NCBI GenBank assembly: GCA_002049945.1
Contig: MVCT01000125.1
Span: 1 to 5,474 of the forward strand
DNA length: 5,474 bases
From: Candidatus Cloacimonas sp. 4484_140
GTDB taxonomy: Bacteria > Cloacimonadota > Cloacimonadia > JGIOTU-2
Direction: 5' to 3'
Shown here one piece after another: positions 1-5,259 of this stretch; positions within the stretch are counted from its first letter, which is position 1; the number at the start of each line of letters is the position of its first letter. Made by a program: the position numbers and the translations under genes. The notes under the pieces were generated by a model. The model searched no databases. It saw only the letters and a list, made by a program, of their open reading frames with translations, and was not told where the DNA came from.

Positions 1-898
1 TTTCCGTTCCTTCTGCCAATAATCTTCCCTGAACATATAAGGCGTAATAATCTTGAAAATATACCGTTGTACCGGGATTTATCGTTAAGGTAACACCATC
101 ATTTATCGTTATATCAGAAATAACATTAATTGTCTCAGCATCCCAAACTGTATCCGTGCTTATCGTACCTCCCACTCCAATCGGAACTGAAGAAGGAATC
201 CAATCGTCTTCCGTCATATTCGTTAGAGTGCCGTTATTTGAATTTATCGGATCATTTGCCGTAATACCTGATCCTTCATTCAATTGGTAATATGAAACAA
301 GACCGGTTTCTGTTCCGGAAAGAAAAGTATTCATTTTGTCGTTGATCTGCGTTTCCGTACGCGCTACATTCCAGATGCGTACTTCATCCATTTGTCCTTC
401 AAAATATCTTGGAGAACTCAGATAATCCACTCCAAGACATACCGGATCATTGTTAGGAGTAAAAGTAATTGGAGTTCCCGATAGTGTTTGTTCAATTCCA
501 TTCACATAAACGTGTCTGGTACCGTTATCGTTAACAGCTGCAATGTGATACCAATGGTAAGCGTTTAATATTCCTGTGTCAGTTTCCATATCGTCGAATC
601 CAATACCCGAATACGGAGAGTTTCCGGAAAGCCTAAGTATGAAACCCTGAGTAGTATGATACTTCGTTATCAATCCTGCCAAGTAATCGAATGATTCTGG
701 GCGGATCCAGCACTCCAAAGTGTAGCTTGTATTAAAATCCAGTGATGTGTCATCCAGTATCTCTACATAATCATCTACACCGTCAAAATTTAATGCTGTT
801 CCTCGGTAATTATCAGTTGCAAAAACGGTTGTCGGTATCAGGAATAGAAGTCCTGATAAAATTGTTAAGATTACGAATAGATTTGTTTTATAAGACAT
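1..898 (-). CDS. Secreted LamG (concanavalin A-like) domain protein, 3' end outside the window
   Basis: 299 residues are visible and the frame stays open at the window edge, so the C-terminus is missing. The start ATG (898-896) follows a strong AAGGAGG at 910-904. Residues 1-27 form a signal peptide: Lys at 4, a hydrophobic stretch at about 7-22, and V-F-A as a likely cleavage site before T28. Residues about 33-215 look like a LamG/Laminin_G_3 domain, with the opening strand ALNFDGVDDYVEI, then TLECWIRPE, WYHIAAVNDNGTRHVYVNG, the closing GQMDEVRIWNVART, and the usual tail LVSYYQLNEGSG. Residues about 250-299 (WDAETINV, DGVTLTINPGTTVYF, LYVQGRLLAEGT) resemble the beta-strand repeats that follow such domains in large exported proteins of FCB bacteria. 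Known for the family: carbohydrate or surface binding in the envelope or outside the cell. The ligand cannot be read from the sequence. The gene lies 38 bp downstream of the small gene at 937-1176 and is probably cotranscribed with it from the promoter near 1200-1214. A C-terminal sorting domain may lie beyond the window. Confidence 0.88.
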   Translation of the reverse strand, partial: MSYKTNLFVILTILSGLLFLIPTTVFATDNYRGTALNFDGVDDYVEILDDTSLDFNTSYTLECWIRPESFDYLAGLITKYHTTQGFILRLSGNSPYSGIGFDDMETDTGILNAYHWYHIAAVNDNGTRHVYVNGIEQTLSGTPITFTPNNDPVCLGVDYLSSPRYFEGQMDEVRIWNVARTETQINDKMNTFLSGTETGLVSYYQLNEGSGITANDPINSNNGTLTNMTEDDWIPSSVPIGVGGTISTDTVWDAETINVISDITINDGVTLTINPGTTVYFQDYYALYVQGRLLAEGTE

Positions 899-900
899 TA

Positions 901-910
901 CGTCCTCCTT
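901..910 (-). promoter_or_regulatory. Ribosome binding site of the LamG gene
   Basis: The minus strand reads AAGGAGGACGTA directly before the ATG at 898-896. The core AAGGAGG occupies 910-904, five bases from the start codon. This fixes the start. No promoter-like signal is visible in the 38-bp gap (936-899), which supports cotranscription with the preceding small gene. Confidence 0.85.
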
Positions 911-936
911 GATTTGGATTTGGTTTAAATTTCATT

Positions 937-1176
937 TTAAATTCTTTTGAAATAATAAATTTTCGTTTGTGGGAATAGCGTCGGTATGGTTTTGTTGATG
1001 ATACTTTTGGGAATTGTGTTCTCACCAAGCAGGATCATATCCGGTTGAATTTCATTAGCTTTTTTCAATACATCGTCTGCCGATATGGCAAAATACATAC
1101 TAATGTCTTTGATCTGACTGAAAATATCAATGATCTCTGTAGAACTCTCGCTTAAATTAAATGTTAATATATTCAT
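937..1176 (-). CDS. Small receiver-like protein lacking the phospho-acceptor Asp (79 aa)
   Basis: I do not recognise this as a named family. The 79-residue product starts MNILTFNL and alternates predicted strands and helices like the first two thirds of a response-regulator receiver: strand 2-8, helix 11-22, strand 25-31, helix 33-43, strand 45-51, helix 56-67, strand 71-76. The stretch QPDMILLGENTIP (44-56) lines up with the receiver motif PDLILLDxxMP, but position 51 is Gly instead of the phosphorylated Asp. The N-terminal acidic pair is also absent (LSE at 8-10). The protein ends after the fourth strand, so the conserved Lys and last strand-helix are missing. The ATG at 1176 is chosen because GAGGTG lies at 1187-1182. 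A longer frame would need a TTG at 1215 and would run through the sigma-54-type promoter. It lies 38 bp upstream of the LamG gene. It could be a degenerate or binding-only receiver, a remnant, or an unrelated small alpha/beta protein. Confidence 0.62.
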   Translation of the reverse strand: MNILTFNLSESSTEIIDIFSQIKDISMYFAISADDVLKKANEIQPDMILLGENTIPKSIINKTIPTLFPQTKIYYFKRI

Positions 1177-1180
1177 AGTT

Positions 1181-1187
1181 TCACCTC
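1181..1187 (-). promoter_or_regulatory. Ribosome binding site of the small receiver-like gene
   Basis: The minus strand reads GAGGTGAAACT before the ATG at 1176-1174. GAGGTG (1187-1182) sits six bases upstream of the start codon. This site selects the internal ATG over the upstream TTG (1215) and ATG (1203), both of which overlap the promoter elements. Confidence 0.7.
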
Positions 1188-1198
1188 GTCCAATTAGC

Positions 1199-1214
1199 AG
1201 CATTATTGATGCCA
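1199..1214 (-). promoter_or_regulatory. Candidate sigma-54 (-24/-12) promoter for the receiver-like and LamG genes
   Basis: The minus strand reads TGGCATCAATAATGCT from 1214 to 1199. Against the sigma-54 consensus TGGCACG-N4-TTGCW, nine of twelve specified positions match. The invariant GG (1213-1212) and GC (1201-1200) are present at the exact required spacing. The predicted start of transcription is near 1188, giving a leader of about 12 bases that still contains the GAGGTG ribosome binding site. The gene immediately upstream on the same strand encodes a sigma-54-dependent activator, which makes the match more credible. It is still a pattern match and could be chance in a 354-bp region. Confidence 0.6.
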
Positions 1215-1230
1215 AACAACTTATCGTTTT

Positions 1231-1244
1231 GGACGAATATGTCC
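1231..1244. promoter_or_regulatory. Proximal dyad of a matching pair (candidate activator-binding site)
   Basis: The plus strand reads GGACGAATATGTCC, with arms GGAC and GTCC. Read on the minus strand it is GGACATATTCGTCC, which matches the dyad at 1299-1312 at 11 of 14 positions. It is centred about 50 bp upstream of the predicted start of the sigma-54-type promoter. That is close for an enhancer site but possible. Confidence 0.45.
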
Positions 1245-1298
1245 TTTTATTGATAAAATTGTTTCCGGTTTGCTTTGTACAGGTTGTTTTGAGGGAAA

Positions 1299-1312
1299 GG
1301 TCATATTTGACC
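1299..1312. promoter_or_regulatory. Distal dyad of a matching pair (candidate activator-binding site)
   Basis: The plus strand reads GGTCATATTTGACC, with perfect 5-bp arms (GGTCA and TGACC). It resembles the dyad at 1231-1244, and two of their three differences (positions 3 and 12) are compensatory, so both keep their symmetry. It is centred about 118 bp upstream of the predicted transcription start, in the usual range for enhancer sites of sigma-54 activators. Confidence 0.5.
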
Positions 1313-1345
1313 GAAGAGGTAAAAATTTATCGAATAATAAATTCT

Positions 1346-1370
1346 TGTTACTAAATTGAATTTAGTAACA
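1346..1370. repeat. Perfect 25-bp palindrome (12-bp arms, 1-bp centre)
   Basis: The left arm TGTTACTAAATT (1346-1357) and right arm AATTTAGTAACA (1359-1370) are exact reverse complements around G1358. The right edge overlaps a second perfect palindrome, ACACAATTGTGT (1368-1379). It lies about 158-182 bp upstream of the predicted start of the sigma-54-type promoter, a typical enhancer distance. It is AT-rich and lacks a following T-run on either strand, so a protein-binding operator is more likely than a terminator. Which protein would bind is unknown. Confidence 0.7.
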
Positions 1371-1431
1371 CAATTGTGTAAGAAATTTTATTTCGTTTCT
1401 TTAGTACAAAGTGCAACTTTTCTAACAATTG

Positions 1432-1456
1432 CGTTCCCAAATATAATCTGGGAACG
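1432..1456. repeat. Hairpin CGTTCCCA/TGGGAACG beside a REP-like unit
   Basis: The arms CGTTCCCA (1432-1439) and TGGGAACG (1449-1456) pair over 8 bp around a 9-base AT-rich loop. It is adjacent to the next two hairpins, and the three look like one composite block. I recall stems of the GTTCCCA/TGGGAAC type as dispersed repeats in several bacterial groups, but copy number cannot be judged from one window. Confidence 0.5.
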
Positions 1457-1471
1457 AGTAAAACACACCTC

Positions 1472-1490
1472 ACGGCTAAAGCCGTACTCC
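1472..1490 (-). repeat. REP-like element: GGAG followed by ACGGCT/AGCCGT hairpin
   Basis: On the minus strand GGAG (1490-1487) is followed after one base by ACGGCTTTAGCCGT (1485-1472), a 6-bp stem with a two-base turn. A GGAG or GTAG tetranucleotide 5' of a short palindrome is the layout of REP sequences handled by REP-associated tyrosine transposases (RAYT, IS200/IS605-related). No such transposase is in the window; the transposase present is DDE type. The call rests on layout only. Confidence 0.5.
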
Positions 1491-1509
1491 TCTCAAGAGG
1501 AGATTTTTT
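1487..1509 (+). terminator. Terminator-like hairpin with T-run, plus strand
   Basis: CTCCTCT (1487-1493) pairs with AGAGGAG (1496-1502), realistically as 6 bp with a TCAA loop, followed by A and six T (1504-1509). On the plus strand this has the form of an intrinsic terminator. No plus-strand gene precedes it, so it could block antisense transcription into the activator gene. Alternatively it is just part of the REP-like block, since it shares the CTCC/GGAG bases with the neighbouring unit. Confidence 0.35.
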
Positions 1510-1530
1510 CAGAGTTCATTGCTGTTATTA

Positions 1531-3894
1531 TTACCGAGTGATATTATATTTTTTAATTCTTCGTTCAATTACTTTGCGGTTCACTTTCAGCAAGTCGGCT
1601 GCTTTTTGCCGGTGGAATCCTGTTATATTCAGAGCTTTGATGATTTGCTGCTTTTCTATTTCTTCCAAGGTCAGCAGCGATTCGTTTTCAGGATGCTCTT
1701 CTTGAACATTGGGAATAATAAAACATTTTGTTCGTAATATAGAGGAGTTGGAAATCAGGATTGCCCGTTCCACCATATTTTTCAGTTCCCGAACATTACC
1801 GGGAAAATCGTAATCGGTGAGAGCATTCTCCAGTTTTTCGTCAATTCTAGTAATCTTCTTATTCATAATGTTGCTGAAGTGTTTAACAAAATACCTGAGT
1901 AAAAGTGGAATATCTTCTATCCTTTCTCGTAGCGGTGGGATATCGATAACATAAGTTGCAAGGCGATGATATAGATCGACTCTGAATTTTTCTTCTTTTA
2001 CTTTTTCCAGCAGATTAATGTTCGTAGCACTGATAATGCGAACATCCACTTCGATCTCTTGATGAGAACCAACCCGCACGATTTTTCGGTCTTCCAGAAC
2101 GCGGAGTAATTTCACTTGCAGATCACCGGAAAGAGTTCCGATTTCATCGAGAAAGAGCGTACTCTTATCAGCAACTTCAAACCAGCCGATATTGAGAGTA
2201 TCAGCTCCCGTGAAAGCATTTTTTTCATGACCGAAGAATTGACTTTCAAAAAGAGTTTCCGGAATAGCAGATGAATTTACAGCATAGAATTTGTTATTTT
2301 TTCTTTTACTGAGTTTATGAATATTTTTGGCTACCACTTCTTTTCCAGTTCCGCTTTCACCAGTAATGAGAACATTGATATTATCAAATCCTGCAGCAAG
2401 TGTAATCAATTTCCTAATCTCTACAATAGCTTTGCTGCAGCCAACCAGAGTAGTGCCGATGGACTTCTCCATCTCCTCTGTAACAAAATTGTACCTAATC
2501 TCACTGTGATTAAATTTTTCTATTGCATCCTGCAATTCCTGATTTTTTTCTTCGATCATTTTGTTCTTCTGAGCTAATTCATCATTTTTAATTCTTAATA
2601 TTTCAGCTTCTTTTTCTTTTTGTTGAGTTTCATATCGAACCTGCATTTCTGCAATTTTATCCATATTTTCTTTTTTGAAAACAACGGCTTTCAACTTTGA
2701 GTATTTTATATGATAATCCAATGCTTTTTTATATTTTTTTTGTTTTTTGAAAATATCAGTAAAAATTGAATATGTTTTATATTTGTAACTATCGCTTTCA
2801 GTTTCTTTTGCTATTTCCAAGCATTGTTGAGCATATTCCAAAGCTTCTTCAATATTTCCCAACGCCAAATAATCTATTGATAGATTTTGCAGCCCAACAA
2901 AAATACCTTCTTTATTTCCAACTTTTCGTTTATACTCCAATGCTTTTTTTGTGAATAAAAAAGACTTTTCGTTATTCCCTTTCTTTTTGTAAAGTGCTCC
3001 AATATTGTTTAAAGTAGAAGCGGTTATAAAATCATCTTTGATCTTTTTTGAAACCTGTAACGCATCTTCAAAATATTTCAAAGCTTTCTCATAATTTCCG
3101 TCATTACTATGAATTGTACCAATATTCGTCAAAGTTCCGGCTATACTCGTATCTTTACCAATTTCTTTATATATATTCAAAGCCTTGTTGTAATACTCAA
3201 GTGCTTTCTCTTTATTATCCCAATCAAAATATACTCCACCGATATTATTCAAACTTCCCGCATAACCTGCTTCATCATTTAATCTTTCTCTTATTTCAGA
3301 AGATAATAATAAATATTTCAATGCTTTAGAGTAATCTTCCAAAATTTTATATAACATCCCAGTCTTATTATATAATCCTGATAGATTTTCCGTATCTTTT
3401 TCTTCATCTAATAATTCCAGAGTTTTCTTGTAATACTTTAACGCTTCCGGATAATTGCCGAGAAAATAATATGCTAATCCTAAATGCTGATATAAAATTT
3501 GAAAATTTTCATTTTCCAATTTATAAGTATTGAGCAGTTTTTCATATTGTGCGATTGTTTTGGAAAATTCGTGCATTTGAAGATAGATGACACCAATATT
3601 TATCTCTAAGCTAACAATTCTTTCAAGATTATTAACTACTTTATAATGTGTAATTGCTTGATTTAAAAATCCCATTGTTTTTTCAGTATTTTTTGTTTCA
3701 AAATATATAAAAGCAAGTTTTTCAGCAGCAAGAGCCTGATTTGCAGGATCTTTCAATACTTTCGCTGTCTTTAATACTTTATTCCAATTTGAAATTCTTT
3801 GTTCTATCGATTCATCTGAATTATTATTACAATATTCTATAAGTTTTTTGATGTCTTTCTGCTTTGAATTATTATTTTCTTTTGAAATTTTCAT
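1531..3894 (-). CDS. TPR-sensor sigma-54-dependent transcriptional activator
   Basis: This 787-residue protein has three parts. Residues about 54-403 hold roughly nine TPRs. From about 211 onward they recur every 40 residues (LNNIG, LTNIG, LNNIG, LQNLS near 215, 255, 295 and 335, each followed by A/S-L-x-Y/F), a spacing typical of TPR_12-type peptide or protein sensors. Residues about 405-462 form a charged coiled coil. Residues about 478-712 are a sigma-54 AAA+ domain: Walker A GESGTGKE (512-519), loop-1 motif NAFTGA (559-564, usually GAFTGA), Walker B LFLDEIG (580-586), ISATN (621-625), arginine-finger region FRVDLYHRL (636-644) and sensor II FPGNVREL (697-704). Residues 742-787 are a Fis-type HTH (QKAADLL, VIERRIKKY). 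It would use ATP to open sigma-54 promoters, with the TPRs as the input instead of a receiver, GAF or PAS domain. The start ATG has AAAGAGG at 3907-3901. The first 23 bp overlap the transposase gene. The likely target is the promoter at 1199-1214 (inference). Confidence 0.93.
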   Translation of the reverse strand: MKISKENNNSKQKDIKKLIEYCNNNSDESIEQRISNWNKVLKTAKVLKDPANQALAAEKLAFIYFETKNTEKTMGFLNQAITHYKVVNNLERIVSLEINIGVIYLQMHEFSKTIAQYEKLLNTYKLENENFQILYQHLGLAYYFLGNYPEALKYYKKTLELLDEEKDTENLSGLYNKTGMLYKILEDYSKALKYLLLSSEIRERLNDEAGYAGSLNNIGGVYFDWDNKEKALEYYNKALNIYKEIGKDTSIAGTLTNIGTIHSNDGNYEKALKYFEDALQVSKKIKDDFITASTLNNIGALYKKKGNNEKSFLFTKKALEYKRKVGNKEGIFVGLQNLSIDYLALGNIEEALEYAQQCLEIAKETESDSYKYKTYSIFTDIFKKQKKYKKALDYHIKYSKLKAVVFKKENMDKIAEMQVRYETQQKEKEAEILRIKNDELAQKNKMIEEKNQELQDAIEKFNHSEIRYNFVTEEMEKSIGTTLVGCSKAIVEIRKLITLAAGFDNINVLITGESGTGKEVVAKNIHKLSKRKNNKFYAVNSSAIPETLFESQFFGHEKNAFTGADTLNIGWFEVADKSTLFLDEIGTLSGDLQVKLLRVLEDRKIVRVGSHQEIEVDVRIISATNINLLEKVKEEKFRVDLYHRLATYVIDIPPLRERIEDIPLLLRYFVKHFSNIMNKKITRIDEKLENALTDYDFPGNVRELKNMVERAILISNSSILRTKCFIIPNVQEEHPENESLLTLEEIEKQQIIKALNITGFHRQKAADLLKVNRKVIERRIKKYNITR

Positions 3895-5200
3895 AAATTT
3901 CCTCTTTAGAAATTGAAAATGGATTTTGAAATTTTGGTGTCAATGAAAAAACTGCCCACTCAATCCTGATTTTGTTAAAACAATACTTGATAACTGAAGC
4001 GAGTTTATAGTACACAAACTTATTTAACTCAGATAACTTATTTTTCTTTTCCAACATCAAATTGGTAAAAACTTTAGCAAGCCGATATTTCCATTGATCA
4101 AGGTTATACAAAAAACTGATTGCAACCCAAAGTAATGTGTTCATAGTTTGTAATCTTCTGTAAGTCTGCAATTGAATATCTTCCCATCCGAAATCAGTTT
4201 TCACTTGTCGGTGTACTTCCTCTATTTTCCATCTGAGACGATATGACTCTAAAATATATTTCACAAAATCTCGTTCAAGAAGGCTTTGATTAGTATTATG
4301 ACACAAAAGATAAAACATTCCGTTGCGTGAAGTTCCATCTTTTCTTTTACTTCTTATCTTGGCGACAACAAGTTTGGTTTCTGCAAGAGTCGGATTCTTC
4401 AAAGTATGAGGATTGAGAGGAATACTTATTGAAGTTATTCCGGCTGATATTGTAACACCTTTCTTTGGACGGAAACGGTAACGAAGTTTTGTTGCCTTGC
4501 CGACTGATGCAATATTCAATTTCTTATCCCGTAAATAAACATCTCTGTTTTTCTTCATACGAATAATGTAAGAAGCATCGTGCCGGTGCAATTCTTTGAT
4601 TACTTTCTTGTCATCGAATCCTCTGTCGAATACGAAAGTTCCTCTGTTGTTGGAGTGGATGATAATATCCACTATACGATCAAATAATTTGTTCTTCATT
4701 GCATCGATTTCTACAGTATTGCTATGAAGCTGAGAGTGGATCGGAAGAATTGATACAGTATCACCTTTTGTGTTAACACCAACAATATCCAAAGCATCAT
4801 ATCCTGTTTTCCATTTACCGTCATTACCGTCACGAACTCTTGAAAGGCCTTCCATCTTTTTGGCATATTTCTTAACAACATCACTCGGATCTATAATAAT
4901 AAGACTGCCCTTTTTCAGCTTTCGGCATTGCTTTTGCAACAACGTTTGAGATATTTTCTCATTCAACTCAGCTTTATCCAAATGGTAGATTAGCCGTTCT
5001 TGTGTTTTCTTGGAAGATACCTTCTCGTGAAGAGAATGAGCTGTTCTGCGTACGATGCAACTCTGTGAAGAAAGGATACCGAAACTACAGGCTTTAAGAA
5101 ATTTCTGCTCAGGTTTATTGAGTGTTGAGGAAAGTGTTTTCACGAATCTTGTAAATTTGTCTTGCAATTTTCTATTCATTAATTTTTCTTCTCGTATCAT
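3872..5200 (-). CDS. IS4-family DDE transposase
   Basis: The 442-residue product, starting MIREEKLMNRK, is within the usual IS4-family range. Numbered from this start, the first catalytic Asp is D104 in IIIDPSDVVKKYAKK, the second is D192 in FVFDRGFDD, and the third acidic residue is E327 within the IS4 signature Y-x2-R-x3-E-x6-K (Y320, R323, E327, K334 in YRLRWKIEEVHRQVK). All three are intact, so the enzyme looks potentially active. A beta-strand-rich insert precedes the Glu, as in this family. The ATG at 5200 is preferred because AAGGAG lies at 5213-5208. An upstream in-frame TTG at 5239 would sit in the hairpin loop, and a further ATG at 5179 is possible but lacks an equally good site. 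The 3' end runs 23 bp into the activator gene. I could not find terminal inverted repeats, so element borders are unknown, and the copy may be missing one end. Confidence 0.87.
   Translation of the reverse strand: MIREEKLMNRKLQDKFTRFVKTLSSTLNKPEQKFLKACSFGILSSQSCIVRRTAHSLHEKVSSKKTQERLIYHLDKAELNEKISQTLLQKQCRKLKKGSLIIIDPSDVVKKYAKKMEGLSRVRDGNDGKWKTGYDALDIVGVNTKGDTVSILPIHSQLHSNTVEIDAMKNKLFDRIVDIIIHSNNRGTFVFDRGFDDKKVIKELHRHDASYIIRMKKNRDVYLRDKKLNIASVGKATKLRYRFRPKKGVTISAGITSISIPLNPHTLKNPTLAETKLVVAKIRSKRKDGTSRNGMFYLLCHNTNQSLLERDFVKYILESYRLRWKIEEVHRQVKTDFGWEDIQLQTYRRLQTMNTLLWVAISFLYNLDQWKYRLAKVFTNLMLEKKNKLSELNKFVYYKLASVIKYCFNKIRIEWAVFSLTPKFQNPFSISKEEIYENFKRK
3901..3907 (-). promoter_or_regulatory. Ribosome binding site of the sigma-54 activator, inside the transposase gene
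   Basis: The minus strand reads AAAGAGGAAATTT before the ATG at 3894-3892, with AAAGAGG at 3907-3901. The same bases encode the Ser-Lys-Glu-Glu stretch near the transposase C-terminus. The activator's translation signal is therefore embedded in transposase codons, and no separate promoter gap exists. Confidence 0.65.
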
Positions 5201-5201
5201 T

Positions 5202-5259
5202 GAAATGCTCCTTTGTATTGGATTTTTGGACGAAATCAATACTTAAGAAGGAGCATTTC
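5202..5259 (-). promoter_or_regulatory. Hairpin sequestering the transposase ribosome binding site
   Basis: In the minus-strand transcript GAAATGCTCCTT (5259-5248) pairs perfectly over 12 bp with AAGGAGCATTTC (5213-5202). A further 6-bp stem GTATTG (5242-5237)/CAATAC (5220-5215) lies inside it, separated by a 5-base versus 1-base internal loop. The Shine-Dalgarno AAGGAG (5213-5208) is wholly within the outer stem, and the ATG begins one base after it. Transcripts entering from upstream would fold and hide the site. Known precedent: several insertion sequences such as IS10 and IS50 use such structures to prevent transposase synthesis from impinging transcription. Confidence 0.72.

Larger units (their letters stand above)
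1177..1530. other. 354-bp regulatory intergenic region rich in dyads
   Basis: I see no believable gene here; plus-strand frames crossing it are short and lack ribosome binding sites. From right to left along transcription it holds the following: a three-hairpin REP-like block (1509-1432), a 12-bp palindrome ACACAATTGTGT (1379-1368), a perfect 25-bp palindrome (1370-1346), two related dyads (1312-1299 and 1244-1231) and a -24/-12 promoter (1214-1199). No clear minus-strand Rho-independent terminator follows the activator gene, so some readthrough into the downstream genes is possible. Confidence 0.75.

Noticed and set aside
1177..1215. N-terminal extension of the small receiver-like protein from TTG at 1215
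   Set aside because: The start is TTG without a ribosome binding site and the extension overlaps the -24/-12 promoter; the ATG at 1176 has GAGGTG.
1273..1411. 8-bp inverted pair CTTTGTAC (1273-1280) and GTACAAAG (1404-1411)
   Set aside because: The arms are short and widely separated without flanking conservation, so chance is likely.
1130..1541. Plus-strand reading frames of 60-75 residues across the intergenic region
   Set aside because: They have no ribosome binding sites, run through the dyads and hairpins, have low-complexity AT-driven composition, and overlap better supported minus-strand genes.
2317..3329. Plus-strand frames opposite the activator gene
   Set aside because: They are antisense shadows of a strongly supported 787-residue protein and show no recognisable domains.
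3840..3910. Terminal inverted repeat of the insertion sequence near the transposase stop
   Set aside because: Comparing this stretch with the right side (5200-5350) by eye gave only weak gapped AT-rich similarity, not a convincing inverted repeat.
5201..5239. N-terminal extension of the transposase from TTG at 5239
   Set aside because: The start is TTG inside the hairpin loop, and the extension would run through the AAGGAG that serves the ATG at 5200.
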